Assembly: GCA_963826515.1 (NCBI GenBank)
Contig: CAWGXI010000003.1
Location: forward strand, 1-64,000
Direction of reading: 5' to 3'
Length of the DNA: 64,000 nucleotides
DNA from: DATFVJ01 sp963826515
GTDB taxonomy: Bacteria > Actinomycetota > Actinomycetes > Streptosporangiales > Streptosporangiaceae
The position numbers and the translations under genes were made by a program. Positions 28,265 through 36,537 of the stretch are shown piece by piece (within the stretch, counting starts at the first letter, position 1; each line of letters begins with the position of its first letter). The notes beneath the pieces were generated by a model, which ran no database searches, had not been told where the DNA came from, and was given only the letters and a program-made list of their open reading frames with translations.

Positions 28265-30430
28265 CTAACGGTAGCGGCTCCGCGGCCTGTGCCATGGCGG
28301 GCAGCCGGGCGGCCGCCCGGGGCGATGGGTTGACCATCGCCCGGGGCGGCATCTTGGCGAGCCGGGCGTGGTGGTGGTCAGGTTTGTCCACGCGGAGGTG
28401 GCGGGCCCGTTGAAGGCCAGGATCCTGACGTGGTACCGATGGTTTCTGAGCAGCCCGCGGAGGGTGACGGACCTGTGCCTAGCGCCTACCCTGACCCAGG
28501 CGAAGCCCAGCGTGAAGCGAGCGTTCGTGGCCCGCTCGACGATGAACCCGCTGATCCCGGCGGCGCGGCTCTCGGTCCAGGTGAGAACCATCCTGGCCGG
28601 GGCGTTGCCCGGCGCGTAGGCTCTGGCGGTCAGGTTCGCCGGGGCCGGCACGCGTACCAGGATCGACACGGCGTTCGACCAGGCGGACCTGCGCGCCTGG
28701 TTCTGGGCCAGCACCCGGTAGTAGTATCTCGTGCCCACCGCCACGCTGGTGTCGGTGTAGCTGGCCGCGGCCGGGCCGACGGGGATGTCGGTCACATTTC
28801 TGGTGAACCGGGCGTCGGCCGCCCGCTCGACGATGAACCCGGTGACCCCGGCGGCGGGGCTCTCGGTCCAGGTGAGTACCACCTTGGCCGGGGCGGTGCG
28901 CGGCGGGTACGCCTTCGCGGTGAGGTTTGCCGGGGCCGGCACGGCGACGAGGATCGACACGTCGTTCGACCACGCGGAATTGCCGCCGATGATCTGGTTC
29001 AGCGCGTGCACCCGGTAGTAGTACGTCGTGCCCTCTACCACGCTGGTGTCGGTGTAGCTGGTTTCGGCCGGGCCGAGCGGGATGTCGGTGACATTCTTGG
29101 TGAACGCGGCGTCGGTCGCCCGCTCGACCGATATGCCCGTCGCCGCCCCGGCGGCGTCGCTGTTCTTCCACGTCAGCGACACTGACGACCCGGCGAGCGT
29201 GGCGGTCAGGCTACCTGGCGCGGCCGGCAGCTGCGGCGCCGGCGGCAGCGCGATGGCCCCCCCGCCGTTTCCGACCGGGATCGGCGTGCCGGCCTGGTCG
29301 TCGGCGGTCGTGATCGGGGTATCGGTGCCGTCGCCGCTGTCGCCGACATAGGCGGTCTTGCCGTCCGGCGTGATCGCGATTTGCTCGGGCTCGTGCCCGA
29401 CGTGGATCGCCGCGCGAGGCCTGCCGGTGGCGGTCGCGATCGGGGTCACCGTGTCGTCGCCGAAGTTGGCGACGTAGGCGGTCTTGCCGTCCGGCGTGAT
29501 CGCGATCCCCTCGGGCTTTTCTCCGACCGTGATCGGCGGGCCGGGGGTGCCGGTCGCGGTCGCGATCGGGGTCACCGTGCCCGAGCCGAGGTTGGCGACG
29601 TAGACGGTCGTGCCGTCCGGCGCGATCGCGAGTGCAACGGGCTTGCCGCCGACCGGGATCGGCGCGCCGACGGTGCGTGTGGCCAATGTGATCGGGGTCA
29701 CTGTGCCCGAGAGCACGTTGTTGACGACGTAGGCGGTCGTGCCGTCCGGAGTGATCGCGATGGCCGCGGGCTCGTTTCCGGCCTGGATCGGCGGGCCGGC
29801 GGTGCCGGTGGCGGTGTCGATCGGGACCACCGTACCGTCGTAGCAGGCGACGTAGGCGGTCGTGCCGTCCGGCGTGATCGCGATGGCGTGGGGGTAGTGC
29901 CCGACCGGGATCGGCGGGCCCGCGGTGTTGGTGGCGGTCGCGATCGGGGTCACCGTGCCCGAGCCGTCGTTGGCGACGTAGACGGTCGTGCCGTCCGGCG
30001 TCATCGCCAGGGCAACTGGGCCCTTTCCGACCGGGATCGGCGTGCCGGCGATGCCGGTGGCGACCGCGACCGGGGTCACCGAGCCCACGGAGAGCACGTC
30101 GTTGGCAATGTAGGCGTAAACCGGCGTTGCCAGCGCGTGGGGCGGGGGCTGGGTCGTGGTGGCACCTGGCAGCGCGTCCGGGGTGAGCCGGCCGGGCAGG
30201 GATCGTTGTGTTCCTTGCGCGCGCGGGCGCGGGCGGCGCGCCAGCTGGCGCTTTGCCGCCGCCACCCGGATGGCGGCCGCCGCACCGCTCCCGGCGATGG
30301 ACACCGGAGTCCGCACCCGCGCGCCACTGGCCGCCGCCGCAGGCCCGGACGCTAGCGCCGCCTGGGCCTGGCTTAGTGGTCCGATGACCATGGCAAGCAT
30401 GGTCACAATGAGCGCGAGTTTCTTGCGCAT
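28265..30430 (-). CDS. Secreted YVTN seven-bladed propeller protein with three FN3 domains (copy 1)
   Basis: 721 residues. The start at 30430 has GGGGGA eight bases upstream. A signal peptide (MRKKLALIVTMLAMVIGPLS) is followed by a basic linker. Residues about 105-405 hold seven repeats of about 42 residues built on TPDGTTVYVAND-type blades alternating with VTPIATATGTPG, the YVTN/LVIVD propeller signature. Three fibronectin type III domains follow (starting near PGSLTATLAG, PANLTAKAYPP and PANLTARAYAP). The C-terminus is Pro/Arg-rich. It is probably an extracellular or wall-associated adhesive or scaffold protein. It is divergently transcribed from the cyclase gene. Confidence 0.88.
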   Translation of the reverse strand: MRKKLALIVTMLAMVIGPLSQAQAALASGPAAAASGARVRTPVSIAGSGAAAAIRVAAAKRQLARRPRPRAQGTQRSLPGRLTPDALPGATTTQPPPHALATPVYAYIANDVLSVGSVTPVAVATGIAGTPIPVGKGPVALAMTPDGTTVYVANDGSGTVTPIATATNTAGPPIPVGHYPHAIAITPDGTTAYVACYDGTVVPIDTATGTAGPPIQAGNEPAAIAITPDGTTAYVVNNVLSGTVTPITLATRTVGAPIPVGGKPVALAIAPDGTTVYVANLGSGTVTPIATATGTPGPPITVGEKPEGIAITPDGKTAYVANFGDDTVTPIATATGRPRAAIHVGHEPEQIAITPDGKTAYVGDSGDGTDTPITTADDQAGTPIPVGNGGGAIALPPAPQLPAAPGSLTATLAGSSVSLTWKNSDAAGAATGISVERATDAAFTKNVTDIPLGPAETSYTDTSVVEGTTYYYRVHALNQIIGGNSAWSNDVSILVAVPAPANLTAKAYPPRTAPAKVVLTWTESPAAGVTGFIVERAADARFTRNVTDIPVGPAAASYTDTSVAVGTRYYYRVLAQNQARRSAWSNAVSILVRVPAPANLTARAYAPGNAPARMVLTWTESRAAGISGFIVERATNARFTLGFAWVRVGARHRSVTLRGLLRNHRYHVRILAFNGPATSAWTNLTTTTPGSPRCRPGRWSTHRPGRPPGCPPWHRPRSRYR

Positions 30431-30975
30431 GATCCCGTCCCCCGACGCAGGAGTTCATACCAATAGAAAACCGGGACAACGGGCCGTCGTCCCGTACAGG
30501 CCGATAACCTCCGCCCGCGTTTACCACCCAAGTATTGATCAAATCTCTCCCGCCAACAAGGGGCGCAGCGGCAGGTTTCTTTCGCCCGCCAAAATCCTGC
30601 GGCCACATTTCGGGCGCGGCGTCAAAAAATCCCGGCCATGCCGCAAGAAAAGTGCAGACATGACTGCCGTGCCTGTATATAACCACTGTGGCCGCATATA
30701 TCAGCGCGGCAGGCGCATTATCCCGGGACGGCCGGACCCGCATTGGCCCTGCGCCGTTGTCGCCATTCACAGGGCAGACATGGCCGTCTCCGGCTGCGTG
30801 TGCCACGCGTGTGTCACGCCGATTCCGCTGCGACACGCCGCGAGCCTGCCGATTCGTGCCCGCGGCGTTCTGCTGGTGCGACGATGGGGGCACCCAGGCT
30901 AAAAGGCTGGAGAGTCGAGCTGTCATGTCGGGTGAGCCTTTCGGCCGGGCGGCTGAGGGGTTGGGGTGAATACTT
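30431..30975. other. Divergent intergenic region between propeller and cyclase genes (copy 1)
   Basis: About 545 bp separating two outward-facing genes, so both promoters should lie here. AT-rich runs (TATATAACC at 30677, CCAATAGAAAACC at 30459) are candidate promoter regions. No clear terminator-like hairpin or riboswitch was seen. The short frame at 30884-30979 is listed separately. Confidence 0.4.
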
Positions 30976-30979
30976 GTGA
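30884..30979 (+). CDS. Short ORF overlapping the cyclase start, weak precursor candidate (copy 1)
   Basis: A 31-codon frame, MGAPRLKGWRVELSCRVSLS followed by AGRLRGWGEYL, whose TGA overlaps the GTG of the cyclase gene in a GTGA coupling. Position is where a lasso precursor gene usually lies. A Pro-x-Leu near the start, Ser two residues before a Gly, and Glu eight residues after that Gly fit a Gly1-Glu8 macrolactam in outline. Against it: the tail after the ring would be only two residues, no good ribosome binding site precedes the ATG, and the leader lacks a convincing Y-x-x-P-x-L motif. Confidence 0.2.
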   Translation: MGAPRLKGWRVELSCRVSLSAGRLRGWGEYL

Positions 30980-32407
30980 GCGCGCCGGGCAGCGCTTTGA
31001 CGCCGCTTGAGATCGCCAGCTGCGTGGTGGTGGGGCCCGCTGGTTCTCATCGCGAGCCCGGCCTGTCCGGTGTCGTCGCCTGCCGATCCGGTTACGGCGC
31101 TGGAACGGGTGGTTGCCCGGGCGCTGCAGCGGCCGCCGTGCCTGGTGAGCTTCTCGGGTGGGCACGACTCGTCGCTGGTGCTGGCCGCGGCCGTGCGGGT
31201 GGCGCGGCGCGAGCAATTGCCTCTGCCTGTCCCGGTGACCTGGCGGGTGACCGATGCCCCCCGGGCGGATGAGTCGGCCTGCCAGGTAGCCGTCGTGGAT
31301 GCGCTGCAGGTCACCGACTGGATTCGCCTGCCTGCCGGTGACGACCTGGACTTCGTCGGGCCGGTGGCCACCGGTGTGCTGCGCCGCCACGGGCTTCTGC
31401 ATCCGGCCAACGCCTATTTCCATGCCCCGCTGGTCAGCGAGGCGGCCGGGGGGACGCTGCTGACCGGTGTGGGGGGAGATCAGGTGCTCGGCCGGCTGCG
31501 GCGGCCTCGGCGGCCGTGGTGGTGGCCTCGGCGGGCCGGGCCTGCGCTGGCGTTCGGCTGGCTGCGTCCAGGAGCGGCACGCCGCGTCCGCCGCGGTCTC
31601 CGGCGTGAGCATCGGGCCAGGCCGGTTCGCTACGAAGACCGGCCCGCGTGGGCGTCGGGCCGGCGTGATCTGGAGCTCACCCGGCGGAGCCTGGCTCTGC
31701 TGGGCCGGGCGGCCGGCACCGACGTTGTCCACCCGCTCCTTGATCCGGAATTCCTGACGGCCGTCTGCACCTCGGGAGTGTCGCCGGACAATGCCGGCGG
31801 CCGGGCCGGATTGCTCGGCCAGCTATTCGGTGGCTGCTACCCTGCCGCGGTTTTGCGGCCCCGGCCGAAGGCCACGTTCGCGGAGGTGTTCTGGCGCGGC
31901 TGCACCCGGGCGCTGCTTGCTGCTTGGGACGGTGCAGGGGTCGACCCGGCGGTGGTTGACCCGGCCCGGCTGCGGCGGGAGTGGGATCGGCCGCAGCCGG
32001 ACCTGTGCACCGCGATGCTGGTCCAGCAGGTGTGGCTGGCCACGGCAGCCGCCGCGATCGGCGGCCCGGCCGGGATGACTGATCAAGGAGGCCTCGTGCC
32101 CGTACCACCCAAGCTGGGCGAGCCCGCGGCGGGCGGCCGGTCGGTGCGGGCCCGGCCAAGCGGCCTGGCGTGGAGGCAGGCCGGCGACGAGGTGGTGGTG
32201 CTGGACCTGGTTGCCGGTAGCTACCACGCGCTCAACGCCTCGGGGGCGTTGCTGTGGGAGCGGCTGGCCGGCTGGACGACGGCCGGGGAGCTCGCCGCGG
32301 TACTCGTCAGCTGCTACGGGCTCACGCCGGCCGCGGCGGCCCGGGACGTCGTCCGTTTCTTGGACGCGTGCGGCGGCGCCGGGCTGCTCGAGATCGCGGA
32401 ATCCTGA
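30976..32407 (+). pseudogene. Asparagine-synthetase-like cyclase joined to a PqqD/B1-like domain, 1-bp frameshift (copy 1)
   Basis: GTG at 30976 (SAPGSALTPLEIASCVVVGP) is in the frame that copy 2 shows to be original; an extra C near 31060 shifts copy 1, so the long frame opens only from ATG 31007. In that frame, PCLVSFSGGHDSSLVLAAA is the ATP-pyrophosphatase PP-loop (near 45-63), GVGGDQVLG (154-162) is the second ATP site, and RPRPKATF holds the late lysine. No N-terminal glutaminase-like domain is present. After residue 363 the frame runs straight into a PqqD-like domain (VVVLDLVAGSYHALNASGAL). An internal GTG at 32096 follows AAGGAGG by four bases, so a separate B1 protein may also be made. 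Confidence 0.7.
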
Positions 32408-33231
32408 TAGCGGGGGGCCGCCCGGAGCGTGTCGAGTATCAGGTCCACGGCCTCGTCCATGCGGGCCCAGTCAGCCGGGCGCCCGAGGTCCCACCCGGGG
32501 TAGGCGGCGAGCGCCAGCAGCGTCTCGGGATCTGAGGGCAGCGCCGGCCAGGCCCGCCGGGCTGCCAGCCGGGCCAGCAGGGCAGACGCCGGGACCGGGG
32601 GCATGGCCATCTCGGTGGTCCAGCGCAGGTAGACCCACCCGCCAAGCGGAACCGCGCCAGATAGCGGTGGCAGCGACAGCCGCCACCGGCTCGCGGCCCG
32701 GGCCCGCGTCAGCGGCTCAGTGCTGCCCGGCGGCGGCCGGCGAAGATCGATTGTCCGGGGCCCGCCGTACACCTGGTGACCGTCGGTGATCACCAGGTCG
32801 TCCGCCAGCACCGTGAAGCGCCGGGTGGCCAGCGCGGCCAGCAGGCTGCTCTTGCCCGCCTCCCGGCCGCCGACCAGGGCCCACGCCAGGCCGCCGCAGA
32901 CGAACGCGCCGGCGTGGTACACCTCGCGGCCTGCCCAGCGGTTGAACACCGACGCCGCAGCTCCCAGGTAGGGGTGGACCAGCTCGTCGTCGTCGAGCGG
33001 CGGCCCGGTGAAGGTCGCCGTGCCGTCGCTGCGCTTGACCAGGAGCTGACGGCCGCAGGGAAGGTCGAGCACGACTCGTTCGGGGCCGGCGCAGACGGGC
33101 TCGGGGGGGTGCTGCGCGTAGCCGATGCCGACCCGCGGCCGGACCGCGGGCGGGGCCGGGAGAAGGCCGGCACCCGCGACGCCCGTCACGCAGAGGCCGT
33201 ACACCTCGTGGCCGCCGCCGGGCGGTATCAA
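32314..33231 (-). CDS. HPr-kinase/phosphorylase-like protein (copy 1)
   Basis: 305 residues. The TTG start at 33231 overlaps the stop of the lamin-tail gene (TTGA), so the two are translationally coupled. The P-loop is at 121-130 (GGREAGKSSL) and VLADDLVI (141-148) fits the family's second motif. HPr-kinase-like proteins occur in lasso-peptide loci, where the paeninodin enzyme phosphorylates a C-terminal serine; that role is possible here but not shown. The last 30 residues (SSSPAPPHASKKRTT) are encoded antisense to the PqqD-like domain, a convergent overlap of 94 bp. Confidence 0.75.
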   Translation of the reverse strand: MIPPGGGHEVYGLCVTGVAGAGLLPAPPAVRPRVGIGYAQHPPEPVCAGPERVVLDLPCGRQLLVKRSDGTATFTGPPLDDDELVHPYLGAAASVFNRWAGREVYHAGAFVCGGLAWALVGGREAGKSSLLAALATRRFTVLADDLVITDGHQVYGGPRTIDLRRPPPGSTEPLTRARAASRWRLSLPPLSGAVPLGGWVYLRWTTEMAMPPVPASALLARLAARRAWPALPSDPETLLALAAYPGWDLGRPADWARMDEAVDLILDTLRAAPRYQDSAISSSPAPPHASKKRTTSRAAAAGVSP

Positions 33232-34589
33232 CGCAGCACGCCGGTTCCGCCAGCGTCCCCCGGCGCCCTGTCAGCACCCGGGAGCGATCTGGATGCAGAG
33301 GCTGCCCGCGGGGACGAGACCCCGAACGCGGGCCGGGCCGCCCGGGACCCAAGGGCAGGCGCGGCATGGTGGGCCACGGTCAGGTAATCGACGTCGTAGC
33401 CGAACCAGTAGCTGCCGCCACGGTCGACCGCGAACGTGACGGCAATATCGGCCGAGGCGCCCGGCACCAGATCTCCCGCTGAAGGGGGGACCGACAGCGT
33501 GCTGCCGAGCCCGCCGCCGCCGGGATTGGCGCTGACCGGGGCGTCCACGCTCAGGTTCTGCACGGTGACCAGGTTGCCGCCCACGGTGACCTGACTGGTC
33601 GGAGTGGCCGGATCGACGATCCGCAGCGCAGCCGGCTGCCCGGGCTGGCTGGCCACCCCGGGCTCGGGGGCGCCGTTCACCTCGCTCAGGCTGGTGATGC
33701 GGATCTTAGCGACGATGAGATGGTCGTTTGAGGTGTTGGTAATGGTCCGCCGCACGGTGAGAAGCCCCGGGGACCCCCTCACATAGTCGACGTTGGGGGC
33801 GTCCGGGGCCGGTGCGGCAGGATCGAAGAGGATGGATTGGAAAGCCCCGTTCGCCTGGCTAGGAGATCCCGAGGCTCGAGGAGATGGCGACCCGAGCGCC
33901 GACGGGAGGCCGCCGACCATGTCACCAGTAGTTGATACCAGCGTGAAGTCCGCCGCGTTGTCGCCGCTGTCGGCCGGCACGCCTTTGAGCTCCGCACGCA
34001 CCCAGGCGTACTCGTCGGCCGGGACAATCGACATCGCCGGCAACGGGGTGCCGGAAGAGAAACCGGCCGGCGCGCCCGCCGGTCCGACAGCATCGACCAC
34101 CGTCCCGTCCGGGGCCGTGACCTGCAGGCCATCCGATCCGAGGCTGGGCGCCGACAGGTCAGCGGCCGCGATAGCCGACAGCGAGTAGCCGCCGCCGGCG
34201 ATAAGGTACGCCTGGTCGGTCGGCACCACGGGGGCGCTGCCCGGGACGGTAATGGAGGCACCGGACCCGGCGGCGAGACGGAAACCAGCCAGGGACACCG
34301 GGAGTCCGGTGTTGTACAGCTCGACATACTGGTCGTCGGCACCGCCCGGGCCGGACAGCCGGAACTGGCTGATGATCACCTCACCGCGGTAGGCGCTCCC
34401 GGCCGCGATCGTTGCCGCGCGCGACGACGCCGCGGACACCGGTGACGCCAGCACCGTCTGGGCCGCCGCGCAAGCTCCTGACATCAGCGCAAACGCTGCC
34501 CCCGCTGCCGCACATCGCCTCAGCACCCCGCGGGGCACGGCCCCGCGCGCTACCACCCCGGGCCACCGATGCCCCCCGGCCCGGGACAC
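33228..34589 (-). CDS. Secreted lamin-tail-domain protein (copy 1)
   Basis: The GTG at 34589 is chosen because GGGCGGGGGA precedes it and it begins a plausible signal peptide with a hydrophobic core ending near VLASPVSAASS; upstream codons in the open frame look non-coding. About 453 residues. The lamin-tail domain starts EVIISQFRLSGPGGADDQYV and continues VELYNTGLPVSLAGFRLAAG; such domains form Ig-like extracellular modules in bacteria. The second half (VRRTITNTSNDHLIVAKIRI) is a beta-rich region with an Ala/Arg-rich tail. Its coupling to the kinase gene suggests a shared function; what that is cannot be read from sequence. Confidence 0.78.
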   Translation of the reverse strand: MSRAGGHRWPGVVARGAVPRGVLRRCAAAGAAFALMSGACAAAQTVLASPVSAASSRAATIAAGSAYRGEVIISQFRLSGPGGADDQYVELYNTGLPVSLAGFRLAAGSGASITVPGSAPVVPTDQAYLIAGGGYSLSAIAAADLSAPSLGSDGLQVTAPDGTVVDAVGPAGAPAGFSSGTPLPAMSIVPADEYAWVRAELKGVPADSGDNAADFTLVSTTGDMVGGLPSALGSPSPRASGSPSQANGAFQSILFDPAAPAPDAPNVDYVRGSPGLLTVRRTITNTSNDHLIVAKIRITSLSEVNGAPEPGVASQPGQPAALRIVDPATPTSQVTVGGNLVTVQNLSVDAPVSANPGGGGLGSTLSVPPSAGDLVPGASADIAVTFAVDRGGSYWFGYDVDYLTVAHHAAPALGSRAARPAFGVSSPRAASASRSLPGADRAPGDAGGTGVLR

Positions 34590-35596
34590 CACTCCCCCGC
34601 CCCATATCCAGCCCCCGATCAACACCCGCTCCCCCGTTCCTGATCGGCCGTTGCCCCGAAAAACGGGCACCGCGCGCATTTTCCCCTTATAGCGGCCGCC
34701 CGCGCAGACACCTATTATGCGCGAGCCTCGCTGGCGCAGTTCCATCCCTTCCCCAGAAGACCGCAGAAGAAACAGCAACCATTCAGCGGCGCCGCCAAAA
34801 GCATTGACATCGGTTAGCCCGGCCGTGAAAAACAGTTCACCCGTGGCCGGTGCCCCGGCCGGCACGCGGCACGTTGAACGCGGTACCCGCAGGCACGCTG
34901 AACGCTGAACGGGCTTGTTCCGCCGGACCCAATCAGCTAGCCGCGGGCCACATTGACCAGCCACATTGACCGCCCGGCGGTGCGGAAAAAAGAGACGCCG
35001 GTTTCCGCTGAGGATGGCGGCTCTGACAGAACGTCGTTACCGCCCCGGCGGAGCCGTTGGCCCGCGGTGCCGCCGATGACCGCCCGGCGGTGTCCGCGTG
35101 CGCGGGCCCGGGAACGCGATCGCGCTGGTAGCCCACCCGAACGCGGAAGAGCCCGGCACAGCCACCGTCATCACGAGCTGCGCCGTCTAGCAGCGCCGCT
35201 GCCGGACCCCGTCACGATGCGCCGGGCCAGGACCATTTCTCACCTATTGTTCAATTTCCCCGGCTTGAGACCGCCGAATGCGCAATGGCCTGCCGCCGCC
35301 TGTTTCTCCTGCCACGCCGGATCTCCTGCCAAAGGCCACGTGCCTACTGCACCAGGGACCCGATGTCTCCGGCGCCGCCGACGCCATCGTCGGGCCCCGG
35401 CGACCCGCCTAGGGTCAGTTCACGCAACGTCCCTAGGTATGTCACGCGCGGGGAATCATAGTGACCATCAGGCCGGGCGTCGGCTGCCTCTTCCGGCTCA
35501 CCTGGGACTCTTGTGCCAGCCACTCGCTTGGTCCTCTCATCTAACTAAACGCGATCATGCTATCACTACCCGTATTGGCAAGGTTAGTATCACCGC
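34590..35596. other. Divergent intergenic region between lamin-tail and nucleotidyltransferase genes (copy 1)
   Basis: About 1 kb between outward-facing genes. Frames on the + strand (for example around 35098-35190, encoding IALVAHPNAEEPGTATVITS) show no recognisable family and are shifted between copies by an 8-bp insertion in copy 2, so they are probably not coding. The 3' end, with TTAGTATCACCGC before the ATG at 35597, has TAGTAT six bases from the start codon and no ribosome binding site, suggesting a leaderless promoter. No precursor peptide was recognised. Confidence 0.4.
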
Positions 35597-36537
35597 ATGA
35601 AACCCAACCTCGGGCTGGCGGCGCGCACCCTGGCCCTGGATCTGGCAACCGGCGAGGTGGTCAGGGGCATGGATGCGGCAGGCATCGGCTGCATGGTCCT
35701 CAAAGGCCCGGCCATGGCCCACCGCCTCTACGGGGACACACCGGGCGGCCGTAACTACGGCGACATCGACCTGCTGGTGGCACCCCGGCACTTCGGCGAC
35801 GCTGGCCGGGTGCTGGCCTCGCTGGGCTTCAAAGATCAGCTGCCCGGGATCCGGGCCAGCGAAGCCGCCCGGATGCAGGGGCACCCGTGGCACCGTGACA
35901 GCGCCGCCCACGTCGTGGTGGACCTGCACCGGGGATTCCACCACGTCGCCGACCGGCCCACCTGGTGGGACCTGCTGAGCGCCCGCCGCGTCGCGTGGTT
36001 CAGGGCCACATCCTTCAAGCGAGGCGCAGGTTCTCTCAGCCTCGTGCTGGAACCAGGTACCTGCAACTTTTGCTGGCCTGGCACAGGACCTCGGGGCGCT
36101 GCGGCGACGGGCGTCGTGGCGGCCCATGCCGTCCAGTCCCCGGATCGTGGTGCGGGTGCGCAAAGGGGACAACCACTTGGTGGACCTTGCGGACGTGGTG
36201 GCAGGTCCACCAGCGGCTGGCCTCCGGCCGGTGGGGAATCGGCGTGCTCCCGGTCATCACTGGGCCGGCGGCACCTGCGGGGCCACATTCGGGGCGGGCG
36301 GCTCGCCTTGTGCTCGCCTGTTGCCGGGCGACCTGTCTGGAGACCGCACTCATCCGCCAGGCCTGCGCCGCCGGTGCGGGCGCCGCGATCGACGTCGTCG
36401 TCGGGGTGACGGCCCCAGCCAGCGGCTTCCGCGCCCACGCCTGGCTCGACGGCGACCGGGTCGACCCGGCGTTCGTGGAATTGTGGCGATACCCGGCGGT
36501 GACGGCGGAACCTGACCAGCCCCGGCCCTCCGCCTGA
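35597..36537 (+). pseudogene. Nucleotidyltransferase-B2 peptidase fusion, deleted and frameshifted (copy 1)
   Basis: The first 131 residues match copy 2: MVLKGPAMAHRLYG and NYGDIDLLVAPRHFG, the active-site region of the uncharacterised nucleotidyltransferase (NTP_transf_5) family. A 273-bp deletion relative to copy 2 follows codon 131 without changing frame. From about 36059 the sequence becomes a mosaic and the frame is lost. The B2-type peptidase domain (TCLETAL, GFRAHAWLDGDRVD) survives in another frame up to 36537, without an evident start of its own. The gene as a whole is broken; copy 2 supplies the intact version. Confidence 0.8.

Noticed and set aside
28430..30355. Long + strand ORFs (251 and 324 codons) with DRRAGGAGRG-type repeats
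   Set aside because: They are antisense to the YVTN propeller and FN3 repeats; the apparent repeats mirror the blades of the real protein. The same applies at 37536-39461.
30660..30902. 80-codon ORF ending GVLLVRRWGHPG, faintly like an S26 signal peptidase
   Set aside because: The Ser/Lys catalytic motifs are missing and the resemblance is a few residues; lasso loci sometimes hold S26 peptidases, but this is not good enough.
30927..30969. 14-codon ORF MSGEPFGRAAEGLG as a lasso core
   Set aside because: Too short to contain a leader and without a clear ribosome binding site; overlaps the other weak candidate.
34953..35600. 215-codon + strand ORF before the nucleotidyltransferase gene
   Set aside because: The frame is not maintained in copy 2 because of an 8-bp insertion, and the composition is arginine-rich without a domain.
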